This document shows, piece after piece, positions 36,551-45,634 of a DNA stretch of 64,000 nucleotides. A program made the translations under genes and the position numbers. Below the pieces are notes generated by a model that saw nothing but the letters and a program-made list of their open reading frames with translations, had not been told where the DNA came from and did not search any database. The stretch lies in NCBI RefSeq assembly GCF_023914155.1, contig NZ_JAMWYS010000046.1, forward strand, positions 1 through 64,000. The letters run 5' to 3'. Numbering within the stretch: position 1 is the stretch's first letter; each line of letters starts with the position of its first letter. The stretch is from Solitalea agri. GTDB lineage: Bacteria > Bacteroidota > Bacteroidia > Sphingobacteriales > Sphingobacteriaceae.

Positions 36551-37201
36551 CTAATCGACCAATGCTATCTCACCAAGCATTTGTGCATCAAGCTTTATTT
36601 TTATAGTTTTCTTTTCCGATTTAATAAGTTTTGAAAGACGAATTCTGCGGGTTTGATAACCCAAAGATTTAAATTCAATCATGCTTCTTAACGAAATGTT
36701 GCTCGGTATATATAGACTGAAAAAGCCATTTAAATCGGTTTGAATAGTAATGTTAGTGCCAATAATTGTAACGAAAGCACCCGGTAATGGAGTTTCATCA
36801 GTTTCATCTACAACTGTGCCTTTCACAATTCTTACACTATCCGTTGATGTAATACTTTCTGAATTGTTTACAAATTGTTGATTGGTTATAGAAATATCGG
36901 TTGAGTTTGATTCGGCTTTTGCTTGATTAATAATCCCCAGAGAAATTAATAAGGAGCCCAAAACTGAAAATAGTCGTTTGGTTCGTGAAATGGGTTTTGC
37001 CAACACTCGATTTAACTGTGATTGACTCAAATTACCGCAGGTTTTTGCGTTGGTGATCTTTATATATTCAATGATCTCATTATCTGATAAGTTTCTGAAA
37101 TCAATAACTGTTTTCTGACAACTGTCGCAAAAGCGTCCCTGGTCGTTAAAGGTCATATTATTCCAATTCTTTGAACAAGGACTTTCTATCTGTATTCTCA
37201 T
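36551..37201 (-). CDS. Cys-motif plus carboxypeptidase-like regulatory domain protein
   Basis: The 216-residue protein has three parts. An N-terminal cytosolic module has the pattern PCSKNW...GRFC..CQKTVIDF (residues 8-34), with Cys residues that could bind a metal. A single hydrophobic segment follows near 75-95. The C-terminal part is a carboxypeptidase D regulatory-like beta-sandwich (about 124-205) like the one at the N-terminus of TonB receptors. This architecture recurs in Bacteroidota with no known role. It could be a membrane-tethered sensor or adaptor; that is an inference. Confidence 0.7.
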   Translation of the reverse strand: MRIQIESPCSKNWNNMTFNDQGRFCDSCQKTVIDFRNLSDNEIIEYIKITNAKTCGNLSQSQLNRVLAKPISRTKRLFSVLGSLLISLGIINQAKAESNSTDISITNQQFVNNSESITSTDSVRIVKGTVVDETDETPLPGAFVTIIGTNITIQTDLNGFFSLYIPSNISLRSMIEFKSLGYQTRRIRLSKLIKSEKKTIKIKLDAQMLGEIALVD

Positions 37202-37382
37202 AGGTGTTTAGAGGTAATGTTTCAATTAATACGTCTATAAATCTAAAATTCAATAACCTAAAATAATTAATCGCTATAAAAATCCAATTAGGATAAGTGC
37301 ATTAGAAAAATCAGGGTTGAAATAACAATCAAAATAAAATTGATACAATCAGCCAATTCAATTTTGCTTATTATTGCATTTC

Positions 37383-37688
37383 ATGAAACCGATTGTGATC
37401 ATACTCGCTTTTTTTGTGCTGCTGTTATCAGTGGTGCCTTGCTGTATGTTCGATAATTGCAATCAGGATGAGACGAAGAAAGAGTGCTCAACTGCAAAAC
37501 AGGTAGAAAAAGATGGTTTATGTTCTCCTTTCTCAAGTTGCAGTGTCTGCTGCGGTTTTACCGTTTCAACTCAGATAGTTTCATTCGAAACCAAACCCAA
37601 ACTTCTCAGTACTCAATATTCTTTTTATACTGATAACTACCTTTCAGTTTATCATTTATCTATCTGGCAGCCGCCAAAGCAAGCATAA
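37383..37688 (+). CDS. Cys-rich small secreted protein (DUF6660-like)
   Basis: The 101-residue protein has an N-terminal hydrophobic signal (MKPIVIILAFFVLLLSVVP) followed by a Cys-rich region with C-C-x3-D-N-C, then CS, C-SPFSSC and CSVCC. It resembles the small DUF6660 proteins that sit upstream of metal RND pumps in Bacteroidota. The start is the ATG at 37383; a TTG three codons upstream is less likely. It is probably a periplasmic metal-binding or sensing component of the efflux locus; no biochemical role is known to me. Confidence 0.7.
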   Translation: MKPIVIILAFFVLLLSVVPCCMFDNCNQDETKKECSTAKQVEKDGLCSPFSSCSVCCGFTVSTQIVSFETKPKLLSTQYSFYTDNYLSVYHLSIWQPPKQA

Positions 37689-37860
37689 AATCCAATTTTT
37701 ATTTCATAGTCATTTAACTTTTGTAATTGCGTTTTGTCATTGGCAAGGTTACGTTTATACATAACCTCGATTGTGCATAGCAACTACATTCAGTAAATTT
37801 TTATTAAAACCGTTTGCCAGCCAGGTTGATGCTCTAGCAAATGGAGTCAAGTTTTTATAT

Positions 37861-40800
37861 ATGCTAGATAGAATTATTTACTTCTCTATAAAGAATAAAT
37901 TGGTCATTGGACTGTTTACACTTGCACTGATAGCAGTTGGAGTGTATTCACTTACCCGCTTACCAATTGATGCAGTACCGGACATAACCAATAATCAGGT
38001 TCAGATTATCACCTATGCTCCTTCCCAATCAGCACCTGATATTGAGCGTTTGGTTACTTACCCTGTTGAACAAACCATGGCTACTATACCCGGAATTGAG
38101 GAAGTGCGTTCATTTTCACGTTTTGGATTATCGGTTGTTACGGTTGTTTTTAAAGACAATATTGATGTTTATTGGGCCCGGCAACAGATCAACGAAAGAT
38201 TAGGTAAGGCCAAAGAATTAATTCCAGATGGTGTAGGGGCACCTGAAATGGCTCCGGTAACAACCGGATTAGGTGAGATTTACCAATATGCAATTCATCC
38301 CCAAAAAGGATATGAACAAAAGTTTAATGCAACAGAGCTTAGAACCATTCAGGATTGGATCGTAAAGCGACAATTGTTAGGAACAGAGGGGGTGGCTGAC
38401 ATTAGCAGTTTTGGGGGAAATGTGAAAGAATATGAAATCGCTATTAATTCTGATAAACTCAGAAGTTTGAATATTACCATTGCCCAACTCTTTACAGCAC
38501 TTGAAAAAAATAACCAAAACACGGGAGGTGCTTACATCGACCGAAAACCGAATGCCTATTTTATCCGTTCCGAAGGATTGATCAACAACCTGGATGACAT
38601 CGGTAAAATCGTTATCAGAACGAATAGTAACGGAATTCCTGTTTTGATTCGAGACATTGCGGATGTGAAATTCGGATATGGAGCACGTTATGGCGCAATG
38701 ACCTATAATGATAAGGGAGAAGTAGTTGGAGGCGTGATAATGATGCTTAAAGGCGAAAACTCTTCAAAGGTTATCAAAAATGTAAAAAGTCGCATTGAGC
38801 AAATTTCCAAAACATTGCCCGAAGGTTTGGAGATAGAGCCCTTTCTGGATCGAACCAAATTGGTCGACAAAGCCATTAATACCGTTACTAAAAACCTTGC
38901 AGAGGGAGCTTTAATAGTGATTTTTGTGTTGGTGCTATTGTTGGGGAATTTACGTGCGGGTTTGGTGGTTGCTTCAGTTATTCCTTTGTCAATGCTTTTT
39001 GCCATTACCATGATGAATTTCTTTGGTGTTTCCGGCAACCTGATGAGTTTAGGTGCAATTGATTTTGGGCTGATCGTTGATGGTGCTGTAATTATTGTGG
39101 AGGCTGCCATGCATCATTTAGGTTTAGGAAAGGTAAATCGACGGCTAACGCAGCAGGAAATGGATCTGGAGGTTTACAATTCTGCGCGTAAAATCAGGAA
39201 TAGTGCAGCTTTTGGCGAGATCATTATTTTGATTGTTTACCTGCCGATCTTGGCATTGGTTGGTATTGAAGGAAAAATGTTTAAACCTATGGCTCAAACT
39301 GTTTCATTCGCCATTTTGGGTGCCTTTATTTTATCGCTAACCTATGTGCCAATGATGAGTGCCTTGTGTTTGAGCAAGAATGTGGAGCATAAACGTACCG
39401 TTGCTGACCGTATCATGGACTTCTTTCACCGCATTTATGATCCAGTCATTAATTGGGCGCTGACCAAACGAGCCATAATTACAATAACTGCTGTTGTATT
39501 GTTTATTGGAAGTTTGATCTTGTTCAGTCGTTTGGGGGCTGAATTTATTCCTTCTTTAGATGAAGGTGATTTTGCTGTTGAAACACGGGTAATGACAGGG
39601 AGCAGCATTAGTCAAACCGTTGAAGCTGCACAAAAAGGTGCAAAAGTATTGTTAGCAAATTTTCCTGAAGTAAAAGAGGTGGTTGGCAAAGTGGGCTCAA
39701 GCGAAATACCTACTGATCCAATGCCTGTTGAAGCTTGTGATATGATGGTGATCCTGAAAGATCGTTCAGAGTGGAAAAGCGCTACTTCTAAAAATGAACT
39801 TGCTGAGAAGATGCAACAAACACTGGAAGAGCATTTGCCTGGAGTAGAATTTGGTTTTCAACAGCCTATACAAATGCGTTTTAATGAGTTGATGACGGGT
39901 GCACGACAGGATGTGGTTTTGAAAATTTACGGGGAAGATCTTGATATGCTGACCAAATACGGAGGACAAATCGGTAAAATGCTTAACGGAGTTGAAGGAG
40001 CAAAAGATATTTATGTAGAAAAAGTAAGTGGTTTACCTCAGATTGTGATCAATTACAATCGAGATCGCATTGCTCAGTTTGGACTAAGCATATCAGATAT
40101 AAACCAGGCTATCAATACCGCTTTCGCGGGTCAGGCAGCCGGATTTGTCTATGAGGGTGAAAAAAGATTTGCCTTAACTGTTCGTCTCAACGAGCAAAGT
40201 CGCCAAAGCATTGATGATGTTAAAAACCTCTATGTAAATACTGATGATGGCCATCAGATTCCATTGGAACAAGTGGCAGACGTTAAAATGATAGTTGGCC
40301 CAAGCCAAATTCAACGCGATGATGCTAAGCGAAGAATTATTGTTGGTTTCAACGTCAGGGACCGTGATGTAGAAAGCATTGTGAATGAAGTTAAAAGTAA
40401 AGTGGAAAATCAAGTGAAGTTTGCTCCAGGTTATTACGTAACCTATGGCGGTGCGTTTAAAAACCTGGAAGAGGCACGAATCAGGTTGAGCATCGCAGTT
40501 CCGGTAGCTTTACTCTTAATTCTGATTTTATTGTTCTTTACGTTCAAATCGATAAAACAAAGTCTGCTCATTTTTACAGCAATACCGCTTTCAGCTATTG
40601 GAGGCATTTTAGCCTTATGGGTAAGAGATATGCCTTTCAGTATCTCGGCGGGTGTTGGTTTTATTGCCCTGTTTGGAGTATCGGTTTTAAATGGCATTGT
40701 ATTGATCGCTGAATTTAACCGACTGAAAAAAGAGGGTTTAACCCATATCAAGGAGATCATTCTTAAGGGAACAAGTACTCGTTTGCGCCCGGTAATTATG

Positions 40801-42213
40801 ACTGCAGCCGTGGCTTCTTTAGGATTCCTTCCAATGGCACTTTCGGGATCTGAAGGTGCTGAAGTGCAGCGCCCATTGGCAACGGTTGTAATTGGAGGAT
40901 TAATAACCTCTACTATTTTAACATTAGTTGTATTGCCGATTCTTTATATGTACGTAGAAGAACTAAAAATTAAAGCCGGAAAAAAGATATTGGCTGGAAT
41001 TATTGGCTTATGGTTTTTCCTTCCCTGTAAATCGAATGCTCAGCAGTTAACCTTAGATTCAGCAATAACTATCGCTATTCAGCGAAATCAGTTAATCAAA
41101 ACAGCCTCATTAGGAGTTGATCAGCAAAAAAAGCTAAAAGGAACCGCAATCGATATTCCTAAAACGGAAATTTCATTATTGGCCGGGCAATACAATGGTC
41201 CGAGTAAACAAGATAAAAATATAACCATTACTCAGTCGCTTCCTTTTCCAACGGTTTTTTCGGCTAATGCGGCTTTAGCTAATGAAGAAATAAAAAGTGC
41301 TGAGTTAAAGAAAGCTGTCACAGTTAACGAGTTGATATTGAAAATAAAGCAAACCTATTATACCATTCAGTATTTGTTAGATCGAAAGCAATTGTTGGAG
41401 CAACAAGACAGTTTATATGCTCAGTTTGCAAGAGCCTCTCAGCTTCGTTATAAAACAGGTGAGAGTACTTTGTTAGAAAAATCGGCAGCAGAAACACAGC
41501 TGAACGAAATTCATAATCTGTTGCGATTGAATGATGCAGATATAGAGGTTGAACTTAATAAATTCAATGTTTGGTTAAATGGTTCGGGTTATTCTGTAAT
41601 TCATTCTCAAGCAAAGGAACGAGTTTATAAAGAGAACAGTGAAACAGCTAAGGTTGCTCAAAACCCTAATCTTAACTACTTTAAACAACAAGTTAACGTA
41701 GCCGGACAGCAAAAGCGAGTGGAGCAAAACCGCATGTTGCCAGACCTTACTGTGGGCTATTTTAATCAGTCGTTAATTGGTTATCATGATGTAAGCGGAC
41801 AAGCTCAATATTTTGATGCTTCAGATCGCTTTCAGGGATTTCAGGTTGGAGTTGCCCTTCCATTGTGGTTTAGATCTAAATCATCAAAAATTAAAGCTGC
41901 AGATATTCAAAAGCAAATAGCTCAAAATGAGTTTGAACAAGCTGAAAAGACCTTAAGCGGTTCTTATCAACAGCACTATGCTTATTACCAGAAGAACTTG
42001 AAAAGCATTACTTATTACCGGGAAAGTGCTTTGCCCAATGCTGAACTGATTAGTAAACAATCGCAAGAAGCTTATAGGCTAGGTGAAATTTCTTATTCAG
42101 AATATCTATTGAATATGAACCAGGCTTTGTCGATTAAAGAAGCTTATTTAAAATCATTGCAAGAATTGAATCAGAGTGTTATCACACTTGAATACCTGAC
42201 CGGGAAAAACTAA
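37861..42213 (+). CDS. czcA: CzcA-type heavy-metal RND pump fused to an outer membrane factor
   Basis: The 1450-residue protein has a full RND permease (about 1-1040) and then a TolC/CzcC-like outer membrane factor (about 1060-1450). TM4 contains the proton-relay motif D401-F-G-x3-D407-G-A-x4-E414, which marks the Zn/Co/Cd or Ni group rather than the Cu/Ag pumps. A signal-like hydrophobic segment ending SNAQ (about 1042-1060) links the two parts. Such fusions are known in Bacteroidota. The start is the ATG at 37861, which gives the classic cytoplasmic MLDRIIYFSIKNK; an upstream TTG is rejected. The adaptor gene follows 19 bp later. Confidence 0.92.
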   Translation: MLDRIIYFSIKNKLVIGLFTLALIAVGVYSLTRLPIDAVPDITNNQVQIITYAPSQSAPDIERLVTYPVEQTMATIPGIEEVRSFSRFGLSVVTVVFKDNIDVYWARQQINERLGKAKELIPDGVGAPEMAPVTTGLGEIYQYAIHPQKGYEQKFNATELRTIQDWIVKRQLLGTEGVADISSFGGNVKEYEIAINSDKLRSLNITIAQLFTALEKNNQNTGGAYIDRKPNAYFIRSEGLINNLDDIGKIVIRTNSNGIPVLIRDIADVKFGYGARYGAMTYNDKGEVVGGVIMMLKGENSSKVIKNVKSRIEQISKTLPEGLEIEPFLDRTKLVDKAINTVTKNLAEGALIVIFVLVLLLGNLRAGLVVASVIPLSMLFAITMMNFFGVSGNLMSLGAIDFGLIVDGAVIIVEAAMHHLGLGKVNRRLTQQEMDLEVYNSARKIRNSAAFGEIIILIVYLPILALVGIEGKMFKPMAQTVSFAILGAFILSLTYVPMMSALCLSKNVEHKRTVADRIMDFFHRIYDPVINWALTKRAIITITAVVLFIGSLILFSRLGAEFIPSLDEGDFAVETRVMTGSSISQTVEAAQKGAKVLLANFPEVKEVVGKVGSSEIPTDPMPVEACDMMVILKDRSEWKSATSKNELAEKMQQTLEEHLPGVEFGFQQPIQMRFNELMTGARQDVVLKIYGEDLDMLTKYGGQIGKMLNGVEGAKDIYVEKVSGLPQIVINYNRDRIAQFGLSISDINQAINTAFAGQAAGFVYEGEKRFALTVRLNEQSRQSIDDVKNLYVNTDDGHQIPLEQVADVKMIVGPSQIQRDDAKRRIIVGFNVRDRDVESIVNEVKSKVENQVKFAPGYYVTYGGAFKNLEEARIRLSIAVPVALLLILILLFFTFKSIKQSLLIFTAIPLSAIGGILALWVRDMPFSISAGVGFIALFGVSVLNGIVLIAEFNRLKKEGLTHIKEIILKGTSTRLRPVIMTAAVASLGFLPMALSGSEGAEVQRPLATVVIGGLITSTILTLVVLPILYMYVEELKIKAGKKILAGIIGLWFFLPCKSNAQQLTLDSAITIAIQRNQLIKTASLGVDQQKKLKGTAIDIPKTEISLLAGQYNGPSKQDKNITITQSLPFPTVFSANAALANEEIKSAELKKAVTVNELILKIKQTYYTIQYLLDRKQLLEQQDSLYAQFARASQLRYKTGESTLLEKSAAETQLNEIHNLLRLNDADIEVELNKFNVWLNGSGYSVIHSQAKERVYKENSETAKVAQNPNLNYFKQQVNVAGQQKRVEQNRMLPDLTVGYFNQSLIGYHDVSGQAQYFDASDRFQGFQVGVALPLWFRSKSSKIKAADIQKQIAQNEFEQAEKTLSGSYQQHYAYYQKNLKSITYYRESALPNAELISKQSQEAYRLGEISYSEYLLNMNQALSIKEAYLKSLQELNQSVITLEYLTGKN

Positions 42214-42232
42214 AACTGTTAAATGAAGTAAG

Positions 42233-43441
42233 ATGAAACGTAATTATTTATCATATATATCGATTTTAATGTTAACTGCTTTTTTATTGAGCTGTGGAAG
42301 TAAGGCAGACAATCAGGAAACAAAAGAGGGTGCTGTGCCTGAAGAAAAAGCAGAGGATGATCATGGACATGAAAATGAAGTTGAGCTTTCCTCAATTCAG
42401 TATAAAGCTGCTGAAATTCAGTTGGGAAAGATTGAGGAACGAGAGCTTGGACAAACCATCAAAGCAAATGGTGTTTTGGATGTGCCACCGCAAAACCTGG
42501 TTAGCATTTCAGTACCATTTGGTGGCTTTCTGCGTTCAACTGATCTTTTACAGGGTTCACGAGTAAAAAAGGGGCAATTGATCGCTACTATTCAAAATCC
42601 TGAATACATCCAGTTTCAACAAGATTACCTGGAATCAAAAAGTCAATTGGAGTTTTTAGAGGCAGAATATAAACGCCAGGAAGAGCTTGCTTCAGCAAAT
42701 ATAAATTCAAAGAAAACTTTGCAAAAAGCAAAAGCCGAATATTTGTCAATGCAGGCAAGAGTACAAGGATTAAAGGCTAAGCTGCAATTAATCAATATCA
42801 ATACTGCTTCTGTGGAAAATGGTAACTTTAAAAGTACAGTGTCTGTTCATTCACCAATTAATGGTTATGTAACAGCTGTGAATGTAAATATTGGCTCATT
42901 TATAAATCCTACAGATGTTTTATTCAGAATTGTTGATACTGAGCACTTACATGCCGAATTAACTATTTATGAAAGGGATATGCCTAAGTTGAAGATTGGG
43001 CAACGAGTAAGAGTTTATCTGTCGAACGATAAAAAGGAACGATTGGCAAAAGTTCATTTAATAGGCAGAGAAGTGAGTAACGAACGAACGATAACTGTTC
43101 ATTGTCATTTGGACGATGAGGATATTTCATTGATTCCGGGTACATTTTTAACCGGTATTGTTGAAACAGGAGCTACTAAAGTTACGGCATTACCTGATGA
43201 AGCTATTGTACAAAATGGTACTGCAAAAGTGATTTTTATTGCCAATGGGTCAAGAAAAGAAGGAAACGAAACAGTACAATTATTCAAAGCGGTTGAAGTA
43301 ACAACTGGGGTTGCTGAAGGAGGTTTTACAGAAGTGATCTTACCTTCTGAAATTGATAAAACAACAACAATTGTAACAAAGGGTGCGTATGATTTGTTAG
43401 CTAAGATGAATAGTGGTGAGGAAGAAGGTCACGGCCATTAA
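42233..43441 (+). CDS. czcB: CzcB-type periplasmic adaptor lipoprotein
   Basis: The 402-residue adaptor has a lipoprotein signal with a lipobox cysteine near residue 21 (LLSCGS). A His/acidic cluster (DDHGHENE) follows. Then come a coiled-coil hairpin (about 110-190), a lipoyl/barrel-sandwich region and beta-barrel domains, and a His-rich C-terminus (EEEGHGH). It joins the inner-membrane pump to the outer channel. The His clusters suggest metal binding. It is 19 bp after the pump gene. Confidence 0.92.
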   Translation: MKRNYLSYISILMLTAFLLSCGSKADNQETKEGAVPEEKAEDDHGHENEVELSSIQYKAAEIQLGKIEERELGQTIKANGVLDVPPQNLVSISVPFGGFLRSTDLLQGSRVKKGQLIATIQNPEYIQFQQDYLESKSQLEFLEAEYKRQEELASANINSKKTLQKAKAEYLSMQARVQGLKAKLQLININTASVENGNFKSTVSVHSPINGYVTAVNVNIGSFINPTDVLFRIVDTEHLHAELTIYERDMPKLKIGQRVRVYLSNDKKERLAKVHLIGREVSNERTITVHCHLDDEDISLIPGTFLTGIVETGATKVTALPDEAIVQNGTAKVIFIANGSRKEGNETVQLFKAVEVTTGVAEGGFTEVILPSEIDKTTTIVTKGAYDLLAKMNSGEEEGHGH

Positions 43442-43464
43442 TAGAATAGGTATTTTATGTGCAA

Positions 43465-43488
43465 TGCCGCGAGGTTTTCCTTGCGGCA
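43465..43488 (+). other. Intercistronic hairpin between czcB and the P-type ATPase gene
   Basis: A 10-bp GC-rich stem with one G-U pair (43465-43474 with 43479-43488) and a TTTT loop lies in the 71-bp gap. No T run follows. It may be a processing or attenuation site that sets ATPase levels below the pump. Confidence 0.55.
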
Positions 43489-43512
43489 AAGCCATTTAAA
43501 AGAATTTAATTT

Positions 43513-45483
43513 ATGCGAACACCATATTTTCATAAGGGAGGTCACGATGAATGTTGCAGTATAGAATCGGAGCAAGCGAAAAGTGAAAATGCTGCACATA
43601 AGGTTCATGAGACTTCTTCTTCACCTTTTAAAGAATATATACCTTCCATTGCCAGCTTTGTGTTGTTAATGCTTGGTTTACTGATGGATCATTTTGTTCA
43701 TCCATCTTTTTTCAATAGCTACATCCGCCTTGCCTGGTATTTGGTTGCCTATATTCCGGTTGCCGGGCCTGTTATTAGAAAAGGATTTACACTTATTGCT
43801 AAAGGCGAAGTGTTTACTGAGTTTTTTTTGATGGGCCTTGCAACAATTGGCGCTTTTGCCATTGGTCAATATCCCGAAGGTGTTGCTGTAATGCTCTTTT
43901 ACACTATTGGTGAATTGTTTCAAGGGGCGGCGGTAAGCAAAGCAAAAGGAAATATTAAAGCCCTGTTAGATGTAAGGCCCGATGTTGCCAACGTACTCAG
44001 AAATGGTTCTTTTATCAGCCTAAAACCTGAACGGGTAAATGTTGATGAACCCATTCAAATTAAGGTAGGAGAAAAGGTGCCTCTGGATGGAATCATGCTT
44101 TCTGATCATGCTAGTTTTAATACTTCAGCTTTAACAGGTGAAAGCAAGCCAAAAACGATTCATAAGAATGAGCAGGTGTTAGCCGGAATGCTTAATCTCG
44201 ATCGCGTTATCGAACTAAAAGTAAACCGTAAATACTCCGATAGTAGCTTAGCAAGAATACTTGAACTGGTTCAGAATGCAACAGCAAAAAAGGCTAAAAC
44301 AGAATTGTTCATTCGCAAGTTCGCCAAAATCTACACCCCGATAGTGGTTTACCTTGCAATTGCTTTAACCCTTCTGCCTTACTTTTTTGTTGAACATTAT
44401 ATCTTTTCTGAATGGTTATATAGAGCCTTGATTTTTCTGGTTATTTCTTGCCCTTGCGCATTGGTTATTTCCATTCCGCTAGGATATTTTGGCGGTATCG
44501 GAGCGGCTTCTCGAAACGGCATTTTGTTTAAAGGCTCCAATTACCTCGATCTTATTGCTAAGGTAGAAACAGTGGTCATGGATAAAACAGGAACTTTAAC
44601 CGAAGGGGTCTTCAAAGTTCAAAAAGTGCATTCAAACGGATACGATGAAAAGGAGTTCATAAAAATGTTGGGTGCTCTCGAAAGTAAATCCACACATCCT
44701 ATTGCCAATGCCATTGTTGATTATTCGAAGAATGGAGTTGAACAATTAGCAATTACAAATGTTGAAGAGGTTGCCGGGTTAGGATTGAAGGGGGAATGGC
44801 GAGGTAAAAAGCTGTTGGCGGGAAACAGTAAGTTGATGGATAGATTCGATGTTACTTATGATTCGGATTTAAAAGAAATTGCTGAAACAACTGTAATGAT
44901 GGCTGTTGATGGAAAGTTTGCAGGTTATGTTCTTATTGCCGACCAACTTAAACCGGATGCAAAAGAAGCAATTGAAAAATTGCAAGCTAATGGAGTTCGA
45001 CAAACGGTAATGCTTTCAGGTGATAAAACTTCGATTACCCAAAAGGTTGCCGATTTTTTGGGCATTGATCAGGCTTTTGGTGATCTATTGCCGGAGCATA
45101 AGGTTGAAAAGTTTGAAGAAATTAAGAAAGGTAAACCGGGAGTAGTGGCATTCGTAGGAGATGGAATAAATGATGCTCCGGTTTTAGCATTGGCCGATAT
45201 TGGCATTGCTATGGGTGGTTTAGGTAGCGATGCTGCCATTGAAACTGCTGATGTGGTGATACAAACTGATCAACCATCGAAAATAGCCACGGCCATTAGA
45301 ATTGGACGAGCGACCAAAGCTATTGTTTGGCAAAATATTGGACTTGCATTCACTGTAAAAGCGGCCGTTTTAATTTTAGGAGCCGGTGGATTGGCTACTA
45401 TGTGGGAAGCAGTTTTTGCAGATGTAGGAGTGGCTTTATTAGCGGTTTTGAATGCCGTGCGGATACAACGAATGAAGTTCTAA
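43513..45483 (+). CDS. P1B-type heavy-metal ATPase (Zn/Cd/Pb type)
   Basis: The 656-residue pump has the transport site C313-P-C315, the phosphorylated D357 in DKTGT, and an HP motif (STHPIAN). K in the seventh helix (FTVKAAV) and DVG in the eighth (FADVGVALL) are the P1B-2 signature for Zn, Cd or Pb. There is no classic N-terminal HMA domain; instead the N-terminus has H-K-G-G-H-D-E-C-C, a short His/Cys metal site. It exports metal from cytosol to periplasm, where the RND pump can expel it from the cell. Confidence 0.92.
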   Translation: MRTPYFHKGGHDECCSIESEQAKSENAAHKVHETSSSPFKEYIPSIASFVLLMLGLLMDHFVHPSFFNSYIRLAWYLVAYIPVAGPVIRKGFTLIAKGEVFTEFFLMGLATIGAFAIGQYPEGVAVMLFYTIGELFQGAAVSKAKGNIKALLDVRPDVANVLRNGSFISLKPERVNVDEPIQIKVGEKVPLDGIMLSDHASFNTSALTGESKPKTIHKNEQVLAGMLNLDRVIELKVNRKYSDSSLARILELVQNATAKKAKTELFIRKFAKIYTPIVVYLAIALTLLPYFFVEHYIFSEWLYRALIFLVISCPCALVISIPLGYFGGIGAASRNGILFKGSNYLDLIAKVETVVMDKTGTLTEGVFKVQKVHSNGYDEKEFIKMLGALESKSTHPIANAIVDYSKNGVEQLAITNVEEVAGLGLKGEWRGKKLLAGNSKLMDRFDVTYDSDLKEIAETTVMMAVDGKFAGYVLIADQLKPDAKEAIEKLQANGVRQTVMLSGDKTSITQKVADFLGIDQAFGDLLPEHKVEKFEEIKKGKPGVVAFVGDGINDAPVLALADIGIAMGGLGSDAAIETADVVIQTDQPSKIATAIRIGRATKAIVWQNIGLAFTVKAAVLILGAGGLATMWEAVFADVGVALLAVLNAVRIQRMKF

Positions 45484-45634
45484 TCATTCAAAGTTCAATG
45501 TTTACCAATTAATTCTTGTTGATCCGCTTTACGGTTTTTGATCCATTTGAATCAATTAAATATTCATTTGCTCGTTTCTTACTATCTTTTTACGATATTT
45601 AGGCTTATAAAAGCGATATAACATCCATCACTCT

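Noticed and set aside
37771-37860. 30-residue N-terminal extension of CzcA from a TTG codon
   Set aside because: The ATG at 37861 gives the conserved cytoplasmic start of RND pumps, and the extension looks like random sequence.
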